Shown here: piece by piece, positions 10,013-20,300 of the stretch
How positions within the stretch are numbered: position 1 is the first letter of the stretch
How the letters are laid out: each line of letters begins with the position of its first letter
Source of the DNA: Nannocystis pusilla
GTDB taxonomy: Bacteria; Myxococcota_A; Polyangia; Nannocystales; Nannocystaceae
DNA length: 64,000 nucleotides
Direction of reading: 5' to 3'
NCBI RefSeq assembly: GCF_020073745.1
Contig: NZ_JAIRAU010000028.1
Location: forward strand, 453,188-517,187
Notes under the pieces: generated by a model
Database searches by the model: none
Seen by the model: only the letters and a program-made list of their open reading frames with translations
What the model was told of the DNA's origin: nothing
Position numbers and translations under genes: made by a program

Positions 10013-10116
10013 TGACCGCGACGTCTCCCGCGCATCGCGCCCGCGTCGCGACGCGCGGACCGGATGACCGCGACGTCTCCAGCGCATCGCGCCCGCGTCG
10101 CGACGCGCGGCCGCCG
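10013..10116. repeat. 52-bp direct repeat (two copies)
   Basis: Two nearly identical copies begin TGACCGCGACGTCTCC at 10013 and 10065. Each continues through a GCGCATCGCGCCCGCGTCGC segment. They lie between the 14-bp array and the recA stop codon, where the carotenoid oxygenase gene and recA converge. The copies are rich in CGCG palindromes. No function is apparent. Confidence 0.85.
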
Positions 10117-10165
10117 AGGCGGCCGCGAGCGCTCCATCCCACCGGGCTCTTGCGAGCCCGCCGCG

Positions 10166-11392
<1,227 letters not shown>

Positions 11393-11436
11393 GAGCGTTT
11401 TGGATCCTCAGTGCGCGGTCTAGCGCCCGCGCGTGA

Positions 11437-11465
11437 TCTATAGGAGAACAAGTGTTCCGTATCAA
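11437..11465 (-). promoter_or_regulatory. recA promoter with SOS (LexA-type) operator in the spacer
   Basis: Reading leftward, a -35 TTGATA lies at 11465-11460 and a -10 TATAGA at 11442-11437, with exactly 17 bp between them. Inside the spacer is the perfect inverted repeat GAACAAGTGTTC at 11446-11457. It fits the Gram-positive-type SOS box GAACRNRYGTTC. A repressor bound there would cover the polymerase site, as expected for damage-inducible recA. Confidence 0.75.
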
Positions 11466-11566
11466 GCGCTTTCCGCCCTTGACGTCCCCCGGATCGGCCG
11501 TCCCGCCGCGAATTCGCCGATTTTACCGCGCCCGCGGGCCCCGCCTCGGCCGGCGATCCCCGCCGC

Positions 11567-12715
11567 TCACAGCGGCCCCGCCGGCACCCGCCCCGCCGCG
11601 AGCTCCTCCGCTTGCGGCCCCGAGAAGGGCGACACCAGCAGGCTCGCGTCGCGCTGGCGCGAGCGGAAGTACTCGAAGATGTAGCGCATGCGGTCGTCGA
11701 GGCGGGCCCAGTCGTCGGCGCCGGAGCCCTGGGCGATGCGGTCCGCCAGGTCGAGGCGGTCGAGCACGAACGTCTCGACCCGGTCGACCACCCCGAGCCC
11801 GCGCTCGCGCGCCTCGTAGGCCCCGAGCTGCTGCGCCAGCCGCACGAGCCGCGGATGCTCGAGCCGCGCCAGCTCGTCGGGCCACAGCGGCTGGCCCGGC
11901 GGCGCCGGCAGGTCGCAGCCGAGCCGCAGCACCTGCCCCGAGGGCAGCGCCATCGTCATCATCAATTCCGTCGCGGCCCGCCGCACCCCGGCGGCCAGCG
12001 CCTGGCCTGCCAGCGACAGCTCGTCCGCCGCCCCGAGCTCCTCCAGCGGCGCCGCGAGCGCCCCGGCGATGTACGGCTGCAGCCGCGTCTGCTCGTGCAG
12101 CCCGCACAGCCCGTTGGCCAGCAGCATCAGCTCGGCGCGCGCCGCCGGCGAGCGCTCGTGAAGGGCCGCGAAGTAATAGGTCAGCGCCTCACGCACCAGC
12201 GTCTGCCCGCCTCGCTGCTCGCGCACCAGCGCGCCGTCGCCGGCCACCGTCAGCCGATCCGGCAGGCTCGGGCCCTCCTTGAACAGCCCGACCACGTCGG
12301 CCAGCCGCTCCTCCGTGCGCCCCGGCGGATCGGCGAACGCGAGCGAGAACGCCGCGAACGCCACGCCGAGCTCCGCGAACACGACCGTGTTGCCGCCCAT
12401 CACGTGCCGGGCGATCCGCCGCTGCGTCTGCAGGATCGGCGCCCGCAACGTCAGGTCGTCGAGCACCCCGGGCAGGCGCGCCGCCAGCAGCGCCGACACG
12501 CAGGCCCCGAGCTCCTCCTCGCGGATGAACCGCCCGGCCTGCTTCGACGCCCACACCGCGAAGATCGGCCACGCGAAGTCGGCGCGCCCGAACAGCTCCG
12601 CCAGCGCCAGGGTCAAGCGGTGGTACCCGTCGGTGATGAGGAGGTTGCGCAGGACCGGTCGGTCCTCCATGGCCACGATCTCGCGCACCCGCTCCGGCGT
12701 CATCCACTCCCCCAT
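11567..12715 (-). CDS. Conserved hypothetical helical protein
   Basis: The 382-aa product starts MGEWMTPERVREIVAMEDRP at an ATG at 12715; codon use upstream is no longer coding-like. It then reads LLITDGYHRLTLALAELF and PIFAVWASKQAGRFIREEEL. A YHRL...WA-K/N-AG-FIR pattern recurs in unannotated actinobacterial and myxobacterial proteins, to my recollection. The sequence is Ala/Leu/Arg-rich and probably all-helical, without signal peptide or membrane segment. No catalytic motif is evident. It is divergent from the 5'-nucleotidase lipoprotein gene with about 76 bp between starts, so they may share a regulatory region. It ends about 100 bp upstream of the recA promoter. Confidence 0.7.
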   Translation of the reverse strand: MGEWMTPERVREIVAMEDRPVLRNLLITDGYHRLTLALAELFGRADFAWPIFAVWASKQAGRFIREEELGACVSALLAARLPGVLDDLTLRAPILQTQRRIARHVMGGNTVVFAELGVAFAAFSLAFADPPGRTEERLADVVGLFKEGPSLPDRLTVAGDGALVREQRGGQTLVREALTYYFAALHERSPAARAELMLLANGLCGLHEQTRLQPYIAGALAAPLEELGAADELSLAGQALAAGVRRAATELMMTMALPSGQVLRLGCDLPAPPGQPLWPDELARLEHPRLVRLAQQLGAYEARERGLGVVDRVETFVLDRLDLADRIAQGSGADDWARLDDRMRYIFEYFRSRQRDASLLVSPFSGPQAEELAAGRVPAGPL

Positions 12716-12791
12716 CGCCACAGCTTGGACCGAACTCGGCCGCCAGGGATCGCCCGCGCAGCGCAGCGCCGCACCGGCTATCGTGAACGCC

Positions 12792-14585
12792 GTGACGACC
12801 CGCCCGCTCCGCCCCCCGACTGGCGCCCGCGACGTGCGCGACCCGGAGACGTCGGCGTCCTCCGGCCGCGCGAGAGCCCACTTCCGCGCGACCCTCGGCA
12901 TCCTCCTCGGCCTCGTCGGCGCCTGTCGCCCGCAGCCCGAGGAGCCGCCGCCGGCCGGCGAGCACGTCACCCTCACGATCATCGGCACCAGCGACCTCCA
13001 CGGCCACCTGCGCGCGCTCCCGCTGCTGGCGACCCACCTCGCGGCGCTGAGGCGCGAGCGCGCGGCCGAAGGCGGCGGCGTCGTCCTGGTCGACGCCGGG
13101 GACATGTTCCAGGGGACACTCGAGTCGAACCTCGTCGAGGGCGCCAGCGTCGTCGACGCCTACGCCGCGCTCGGCTACGACGCCGTCGCCGTCGGCAACC
13201 ACGAGTTCGACTTCGGCCCGGTCGGCCCGCGGGCGACCGCCGCGACCCCTTTCGGCGAGGGCGAGGCCGACCCGCGCGGCGCCCTGCAGGCGCGCATCCG
13301 CCAGGCCCCGTACCCGTTCCTCGCGGCCAACCTGCGCCGCAAGGGCAGCGACGAGCCCGCGGGCATCGGCGTCCCCTCGACCTTGATCGAGCGCGCGGGC
13401 GTCAAGGTCGGCATCGTCGGCGTCACCACCGAGGGCACCCCGCACACCACCATCGCCGGCAACATCACCGACCTCGAGGTCGCCCCGCTGGCCGACACGA
13501 TCGCCGCCGAGGCCGCGAGCCTGCGGGCCCGCGGCGCCGCCGTCGTCGTCGTCGCCGCCCACGCCGGCGGCCGCTGCACCGCCTTCGCCGACCCCGACGA
13601 CCTCGCCAGCTGCGAGCCCGACCACGAGATCATGGCCGTCGCCCGCGCCCTCCCGCCCGGCGCCGTCGACGTCATCGTCGCCGGCCACACCCACCAGGCC
13701 ATGGCCCACCGCGTCGGCGGCGTCGCCATCGTCCAGTCGTACGCGCTCGGGGCCGCGTTCGGCCGCGTCGACCTCGTCATCGACAAGACTTCAGGACATG
13801 TCGTTTCGAACATGGTCCATGCGCCACGTAAGTTGTGCGCCGGCGCCGGCGCCGACCCCGACGATCCGCCGGCCGTGTGCGACGCCCGCGACGACGCCGG
13901 CGCGCCGCTCGTGGCCGACGCCACGCTCGCCGCGGTCGTCGCCCCGGCGCTGGCCGCCGCCGACGCGGTGCGCGAGCGCCCGCTCGGGCCGACGGTCGCC
14001 GCCGCGTTCGTCGCCCGGCACCGGGCCGAGAACCCGCTCGGCAACCTGTTCGTCGACCTCATGCTGCGGGCCCGGCCCGACGTCGACGCCGCGATCATCA
14101 ACGGCGGCGGCCTGCGAGCCGACCTCCCGGCCGGGCCGCTGCGCTACGGCGCGCTGTACGAGTCGTTCCCGTTCGACAACCGGTTCGCGCGCGTGCGCCT
14201 CAAGGCCGGCGACTTCGCGGCGATGATCGCCGGCAGCCTCGGCGGCGGCGCCTTCTTCTCGCTCGGCGGACTCGAGGCGGTCGCCGCCTGCGACGGCGCC
14301 GACCTCGGCGTCACGCTCTTCAAGGCCGGCGTCCCGCTCGCGGCCGATCGCGAGATCGTCGTGCTCGCCAGCGACTTCCTCGCCACCGGCGGCGACCGGG
14401 CCTTCGCCGGCTTGCAGGAGCGCGGCCTCGCGACCGTCACGCTCGAAGAGGACCCGCCGCTGCGCGAGGCCCTCGCCGCCGAGCTCGAGGAGATGGGACC
14501 CGTCGCGCTCGCGCCGATCGAATTCCACGACCCGTCGCGCCCGCGGCTGCGCGCGCCCGGCGACCCGCCGGTCCGCTGCCCTTGA
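12792..14585 (+). CDS. Lipoprotein 5'-nucleotidase / UshA-like metallophosphatase
   Basis: The roughly 597-aa protein has a lipobox LVGAC and then the two domains of the UshA family. The metallophosphatase half shows TIIGTSDLHGHL, DAGDMFQGT, GNHEFDFG, AAHAGG and AGHTHQ, which together bind two metal ions. The C-terminal substrate domain shows NPLGNLFVDLML, IINGGGLRADLPAG and ESFPFDNRF. It should hydrolyse nucleotides or related phosphoesters outside the inner membrane. The start is uncertain: GTG at 12792 (used here) or 12783. Both put the lipobox about 45 residues in, longer than usual. Residues between the domains (GHVVSNMVHAP) are encoded by two 14-bp repeat units at 13796-13823. Confidence 0.85.
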   Translation: MTTRPLRPPTGARDVRDPETSASSGRARAHFRATLGILLGLVGACRPQPEEPPPAGEHVTLTIIGTSDLHGHLRALPLLATHLAALRRERAAEGGGVVLVDAGDMFQGTLESNLVEGASVVDAYAALGYDAVAVGNHEFDFGPVGPRATAATPFGEGEADPRGALQARIRQAPYPFLAANLRRKGSDEPAGIGVPSTLIERAGVKVGIVGVTTEGTPHTTIAGNITDLEVAPLADTIAAEAASLRARGAAVVVVAAHAGGRCTAFADPDDLASCEPDHEIMAVARALPPGAVDVIVAGHTHQAMAHRVGGVAIVQSYALGAAFGRVDLVIDKTSGHVVSNMVHAPRKLCAGAGADPDDPPAVCDARDDAGAPLVADATLAAVVAPALAAADAVRERPLGPTVAAAFVARHRAENPLGNLFVDLMLRARPDVDAAIINGGGLRADLPAGPLRYGALYESFPFDNRFARVRLKAGDFAAMIAGSLGGGAFFSLGGLEAVAACDGADLGVTLFKAGVPLAADREIVVLASDFLATGGDRAFAGLQERGLATVTLEEDPPLREALAAELEEMGPVALAPIEFHDPSRPRLRAPGDPPVRCP

Positions 14586-14651
14586 CGCCCCGCGAGCACC
14601 ATGTGCTCCAGCGAGATCTGCCTCGCCTGCGCTTGCAGCCGCGCGGGTAAA

Positions 14652-15971
14652 TCAGCGGCGCTCGCCGCTGATTCCGCCGGCGTCGAGTTCGCCGACGCGA
14701 GCCAGGCCGCGGGCCACCAGGCGGTCCCACACCAGCTTGAGGGCCACGATCCCCGCCACGTGCTGGATGAGGGCCCGGTCGCCCCACAATTGCACGCGCT
14801 TGTGCATGCAACCCTCGGCGTCGGCGACCGCGAAGTCGACGGTGCCGACCGGCTTCTCCGGCGTGCCGCCGCCGGGGCCGGCGATCCCGGTGATCGCGAC
14901 CGCCACGTCGGCGCCGAGCGCCCGCCGCGCCCCCTCGGCCATCGCCCGGGCCACGGGTTCGGACACCGCGCCGTGCGTCTGGAGAGTGTCTTCCGCGACC
15001 CCCAACACCGCCGTCTTCACCGCGTTGGCGTAGGCGACGACGCCGCCCTGGAACACGTCGGAGGCCCCGGCGATCGCCGTGAGGCGGGCCGCGACCTGTC
15101 CTCCGGTACAGGACTCGGCCGTGGCCAGGGTGAGGCCCGCCAGGCGACAGGCGTCCAGCACCCGCACCTCGAGCTCGGCCTCGCCGATGCCGTAGAGCGA
15201 GCTGCGGAGGGCGGCCTGAAACGGCGCGTCGAAGCTGCGCAGCTCCTCCTCGGTGGCCCGCGCCCCGCCCTCGCCGGCCAGGCCCTCGAGGATCAGCAGC
15301 ACCTGCGGCGTGGCGGCGCGGTAGTGGAGGTAGACGGCGGCGAGCCCGGGCGAGCGGGCCCGCGCCGCCGCCAGGATCGGCTCGATCTCGACGGCCACGG
15401 CCGATTCGCCGCGGCCGATCAGGCGGTAGATCCGGCGCGGGATGTCCGGCAGCGCGAAGCGCCGGCGCAGCCGCGGCTCGACCTGCTCGGTCATCATCCG
15501 CTTCATCTCGCGCGGGACCCCGGGCATGCAGGCGACGTAGGAGCCGCGGGGCAGGGCGACGGCGAAGCCCGGGGCGGTGCCGATCGGGTTGTGCAGCACG
15601 TCGCAGCCGGCCGGCAGATCGGCCTGTTTGCGGTTGATGTCGGGCATCGGCCGGCCCATGGCGGCGAACATGGCCGCGATGGCGGCCTCGGAGGCGGCGT
15701 CGCGGACCAGCGGGACGCCGGCGGCGAGCGCGACGGCCTCGGCCGTGAGATCGTCCGAAGTCGGGCCGAGGCCGCCGGAGACGAGGCAGAGATCGACCGA
15801 GACCTCGCCGATGGCGGCCACGATCTCGGGGATGCGGTCGCGGACCGAAAGCGCCCGGACGACCTCGAACCCGAGCTGTCGGAGGCGTTCGCCGAGAAAG
15901 GCCAGGTTGGTGTTGACCGTGTCTCCAGACAGCAATTCGTCGCCGATGGTGAGGATCTGGGCCGTGGGCAT
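14652..15971 (-). CDS. cinA: CinA family nicotinamide-nucleotide amidohydrolase
   Basis: The 439-aa protein has both CinA halves. The N-terminal MoCF-like COG1058 domain starts AQILTIGDELLSGDTVNTN and includes SGGLGPTSDD and ACMPGVPREM. The C-terminal PncC amidohydrolase domain has TAESCTGGQVAARLTAIAGAS, GGVVAYANAVK, GAVSEPVARAMAEGARR and ITGIAGPGGGTPEKPVG. CinA removes the amide from nicotinamide mononucleotide and hydrolyses ADP-ribose in NAD recycling. The name comes from competence/damage-inducible operons with recA, but here it is about 3.3 kb from recA and apparently transcribed on its own. The start MPTAQIL at 15971 matches the family. Confidence 0.93.
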   Translation of the reverse strand: MPTAQILTIGDELLSGDTVNTNLAFLGERLRQLGFEVVRALSVRDRIPEIVAAIGEVSVDLCLVSGGLGPTSDDLTAEAVALAAGVPLVRDAASEAAIAAMFAAMGRPMPDINRKQADLPAGCDVLHNPIGTAPGFAVALPRGSYVACMPGVPREMKRMMTEQVEPRLRRRFALPDIPRRIYRLIGRGESAVAVEIEPILAAARARSPGLAAVYLHYRAATPQVLLILEGLAGEGGARATEEELRSFDAPFQAALRSSLYGIGEAELEVRVLDACRLAGLTLATAESCTGGQVAARLTAIAGASDVFQGGVVAYANAVKTAVLGVAEDTLQTHGAVSEPVARAMAEGARRALGADVAVAITGIAGPGGGTPEKPVGTVDFAVADAEGCMHKRVQLWGDRALIQHVAGIVALKLVWDRLVARGLARVGELDAGGISGERR

Positions 15972-16108
15972 CGCCCGGGCACCCTAGCACCCCTCGGGTT
16001 GCGACGGCCGGCGGTGAGGGCTCGCGTACGCGGGCCCGGAGCGCCCTCCGCGCGCCCGGTCCGTCGGTCTTTCCGCGCTCGCCTCGGTCCGCTAGGATAA
16101 AGCCCACC

Positions 16109-16867
16109 GTGCGACTTCGTTACGCTGCCAAGACCGATGTGGGCATGAAGCGCGCCCACAACGAGGATTACTTCTCGCTGATCGAAGACGAGAAGGTGTT
16201 CTTGGTCGCCGACGGCATGGGTGGGCACGCGTGCGGAGAGGTCGCCAGCAAGCTCTCGGGCGACGTCATCAGCGAGTTCTACATGCACTCCAAGGACATG
16301 GACGCGACGTGGCCGTACCGCTACGACCCGAACCTGTCCTACCCGGAGAACCGCATGGTCGCCGCGATAAGGCTGGCCAACGCGCGCATCTACGACGCCG
16401 CGCAGAAGAACCCCAACCTGCGCGGCATGGGCACCACGATCGTCGGCTGCATGTTCGTCGGCGACCACGTCTACATCTCCCACGTCGGCGACTCGCGCTG
16501 CTACCGGATCAACGCCGAGATCAAGCAGCTCACGCGCGACCACTCGCTGCTCGAGGACTACAAGGACGCGCGGCCCGACATGAGCGAGGAAGAGGCGCGC
16601 AACTTCCCGCACAAGAACGTGATCACCCGCGCGCTCGGCATGCGCGACACGGTCCAGGTCGACATCACCAAGCACCAGGTGAACGACGGCGACCAGTTCG
16701 TCCTCTGCTCCGATGGTTTGTCGGGCATGGTCGACGACAAGACGATCTACAAGATCGTGCGCGAGGCCAGCACCCTCGAGAACGCGGTCGCCGAGCTGAT
16801 CGAGCAGGCCAACCGCGCCGGCGGCACCGACAACATCACCGCCATGCTGATCCAGTGCAATCTCTGA
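16109..16867 (+). CDS. PP2C-family Ser/Thr protein phosphatase
   Basis: The 252-aa protein starts at GTG 16109 (MRLRYAAKTDVGMKRAHNED). It has the metal-binding PPM motifs: KRAHNEDYF, FLVADGMGGH, MGTTIVG, YISHVGDSRCYRI, VLCSDGLSGMV and GGTDNITAMLI. These coordinate two Mn/Mg ions for dephosphorylation of Ser/Thr. It lacks membrane segments and is cytoplasmic. A PilZ protein and a large Ser/Thr kinase follow on the same strand within 500 bp, making this a likely partner that reverses kinase signalling. Its codon use is slightly less GC-extreme than its neighbours, as expected for a conserved, moderately expressed gene. Confidence 0.93.
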   Translation: MRLRYAAKTDVGMKRAHNEDYFSLIEDEKVFLVADGMGGHACGEVASKLSGDVISEFYMHSKDMDATWPYRYDPNLSYPENRMVAAIRLANARIYDAAQKNPNLRGMGTTIVGCMFVGDHVYISHVGDSRCYRINAEIKQLTRDHSLLEDYKDARPDMSEEEARNFPHKNVITRALGMRDTVQVDITKHQVNDGDQFVLCSDGLSGMVDDKTIYKIVREASTLENAVAELIEQANRAGGTDNITAMLIQCNL

Positions 16868-16911
16868 CGACGCTGACGCATTGAGCCGCCGCGCTCGCGG
16901 CGTGACACCTC

Positions 16912-17298
16912 GTGACCGACTCACCCGCCAATCGCCGCGCCGAGCCCCGGCTCCCGGTCCACTTCGAGGTCGACTGCACCTCGGGTGACACCTTCCTCTA
17001 CGCCCACATCACCGACATCTCGTCGATGGGCATCTTCATCTCGACCGACAAGCCGCTGCCGGTCGGCACCGTGCTGCAGCTCGCGTTCACCCCGCGGGCC
17101 GACACGGCCGGCGGGCCGGCGCCGCAGCGGCTCGAGCTGACCGGCGAGGTCGTGTGGAACACCACCGGCCAGGTCGCGCCCGACAAGCCGGGCATGGGCG
17201 TGCGCTTCCATCACGCCGCCCCGAAGACGCGCAGCCGCCTGCTCGAGCTCGTGCGCGCGATCGCGTACCTCGACGTCGCCACCGACATCAAGCCCTAG
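16912..17298 (+). CDS. PilZ-domain protein (Plz-like, cyclic di-GMP responsive)
   Basis: The 128-aa single-domain protein starts at GTG 16912. It has the PilZ signature: an Arg-rich RRAEPRLPV near the N-terminus and DISSMGIFI about 25 residues later, followed by a beta-barrel with GEVVWN and GMGVRFHHA. This resembles the TIGR02266 Plz group of myxobacteria. These proteins bind cyclic di-GMP and tune motility, exopolysaccharide or development. It sits 44 bp after the phosphatase gene and 46 bp before the kinase gene, all on one strand, suggesting co-transcription. The exact RxxxR and D/NxSxxG residues are close to but not identical with the classical motif, so binding should be treated as likely, not certain. 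Confidence 0.85.
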   Translation: MTDSPANRRAEPRLPVHFEVDCTSGDTFLYAHITDISSMGIFISTDKPLPVGTVLQLAFTPRADTAGGPAPQRLELTGEVVWNTTGQVAPDKPGMGVRFHHAAPKTRSRLLELVRAIAYLDVATDIKP

Positions 17299-17344
17299 TG
17301 CTAGCTCCCCCATCCGGGCGGACGCTGTCGCCCTGTTGGCCCGT

Positions 17345-20300
17345 ATGTCCCTTCGGACACCCAACGACCGTCCCGGCGACCCGGCCGCGGACGACGAGCC
17401 GGTCGTCGAACCGCGACGGATCGGCCGCTTCGCGTTGCTGCGGCGCCTCGGCGCCGGCTCGATGGGGGTGGTCTACGCCGCCTACGATCCGCAGCTCGAC
17501 CGCAAGGTCGCGGTCAAGCTGCTGAAGCGCGGCGACGGCGAGCCGAACCCGCGCTGGCAGGACCGCCTGCTGCGCGAGGCCCAGGCGCTGGCCAAGCTGT
17601 CGCACCCCAACGTGGTCCAGATCCACGAGGTCGGCTTCCACGGCGACGAGGTGTTCGTCGCCATGGAGTTCGTGACCGGCATGACCCTTCGGACATGGCT
17701 CTCGGAGCTGCGCCGGTCCTGGCAAGAGATCGTGGCCGTGTTCGTGCAAGCGGCGCGCGGGCTGGCGGCGGCGCACGCGGCCGACCTGGTCCACCGCGAC
17801 GTCAAGCCCGACAACATCCTCGTCGGCGCCGACGGGCGGGTCCGCGTGGTCGACTTCGGCCTGGTCCGCTTCGGCGACGACGACGACGACGACGCCACCG
17901 ACGAGGTCCCGCTGGCGCGGGCGCAGGCGACCCGCACGGCCTCGGGCATCCTGCTCGGGACGCCGGCGTACATGTCGCCGGAGCAGTTCCGCGGCCGCCC
18001 GGCCGACGCGCTGTCGGACCAGTTCAGCCTGTGCGTCGCGCTCTACGAGGCGCTGCACGGCGAGCGCCCGTTCGCCGGCGAGACCGCCGAGGAGGTCGCG
18101 CAGGCGGTCGTTCACGGCCAGCTGGCGCCGCGACCCGAGCGCCCGGTCCCGGCCTGGCTGCTGCGCCTGGTGTTCCGCGGCCTGGCCCACGAGCCGGGCG
18201 CGCGCTGGCCCGACCTCGACGTCCTCGCCGCCGAGCTGGCGCGCGACCACGGCCGCCCCCGCCGCACCGTCGCCCTCGCCTGCGCCGGCGCGGCCGCGCT
18301 GGTGGCCCTGGTCGTGGCTGTCTTTTGGGCCAGCTCGTGGCGCGACCGCGAGGCCCGCGCGCGCGCCGAGGCGCTGGCGGCCGGGCGCCTGCGCGCCGCC
18401 GAGGACAGCATCGACGAGTTCCTGCGCGCCGGCCGGCAGGCCGACGCCGCCGCCGTGCTCGACGCCTTCGTCGCCGTCCCCGAGCACCGCACCACCCGCG
18501 CCCTCGTCGACGCCCTGCGCGGCTGGGGCGAGCGCATGCGGGCCCTCGGCGACATCCCGGCCGCCCGCGCCGCCCACGCCCGCGCCTACGCGGCCGCCCT
18601 CGACCCCGCCGCCGAGCGCTCGATCCTCGGCGACTTCGTGCGCCTGTTCCACGAGCAGTGGGCCTGGGACCAACTCGGCCGCCTGTGCGCGCTGCTCGGC
18701 AGCGAGGCGCCCGGCGGGCCGTGGTCGGGCCGCTGCGCCGAGGCGGCGTTCGCCCGCCGCGACTTCGCCGCGCTGCTGGCCGCCCGCGACCGCCACCCCG
18801 ACGACCCCGCCCTCGTCGACCTCGCGCCGCTGGCCGCCGCCTGGACCGAGGCCACCCCGCTGAGCCGCGACATCCTCGGCGCCGGCCCGCTGTCGCCGCC
18901 CGGCGCCCTCCCGCGCGAGCTCTACCTCCACCGCGACAGCCCCGCGCCCGGCCGCCTCGACGTCGTCCTGCCGACGCCCAAGCTGCCCGTGGTCCGCTCC
19001 TACACCCTGCCGAGCCGGTTCGCCCCGCGCGTGCGCCCCCTGTCTCTCGGGCCAGGTGAACCGCCGCTGCTGCTGACCTGGAGCGCCGCCCACCGCCGCG
19101 CCTCGCTGTCAGCCGCCCGGCCCGACCGCCTGGTCGAGCTGGTCAGCACCGCCGCCGACGAGCCGCTCGCCGCCGCGGTCGCCGACCTCGACCGCGACGG
19201 CGCGCGCGAGGTCTACGTCGGCACCGGCCCCTACGGCCGCGTGCTCCTGTCCTTCGAGCCACTGTCCGATGGGACATGGCGCATCGACCATCCTCACCCC
19301 GAGACCGACGCCACCAACTCCGACATCACCTCGATCGTCGCCGCCGACCTCGACGGCGACGGCGCCGACGAGCTGGTGATCGCCGCCGGCCCGTGGCGCG
19401 CCTTCGACCTCCGCGTGCTCCGCCCCGGCGAGGACGGCCCGCTCGAGCTGGTCGCCCGCCGCAAGCTCGGCGCCGTCGTCGGCCTCACCACCCTCCGCGC
19501 CGCCGACGGCGAGCGCCTCCTCGTCGCCCTCAAGACCGACGGCTACCCGAGCAAGATCGCCTTCCCCGCCGACCACCCCGCCGGTCCGCCGGCCGGCATC
19601 TACCTGCTGCGCCTCAGGGGCAGCGAGCTCGAGACCGTGCGCTTCTTGCCCGCGCCGCGCCGCGCCGGCAGCGACGAGCCGGTCGACCTGTTCCGGCTGC
19701 ACGTCGGCGACATCGACGGCGACGGCCTCGACGACATCATGCTCGGCGCCCACGACCACGAGCCGCTGCCGGGCTTCAGCGTGATCCACCGCCAGCACGG
19801 CGACGGCAGCTTCGGCACGGCGATGCTCGCCGGCTTCCACCCGATCGCGCTGGTCGAGCTCGACGGCGACCCCACGGCCGAGCTCATCGCCCGCACCACC
19901 GGCCCGCTCAACACCCAGGAGACCTGGCTGCTCGGCGTCGTCGCCGAGCCGACGCCGGTGCTGCAGGTGCCGCACGCGCCCGAGCCCGCGCCGCCGCCCC
20001 CGCTCGCCGATCCGCTGCTGGCCCGCGCGTGGCGGCGGGCCGAGCAGCTGGCCGCGCTCGACCTGTCCTCCGAGGCAGCTCGCGCGCTCGACGACCTCGC
20101 CGGCCTGCTGCCCGACGAGCCGCGCCTGGTCGCCCGCATGCGGGCCGCCGAGCTGCACGAGGCCGCCGGCGACGACCTCGCCGCCGCCGAGCGCTTCGAG
20201 CTGCTCGGCGATCGCAGCGACGCCCTGCTCGGCGCCGCCCGCACCTACGAGCAGGCCGGCCGGTTCGCCGACGCGCTGCGGGTCTCCCGGCAGCTGACCC

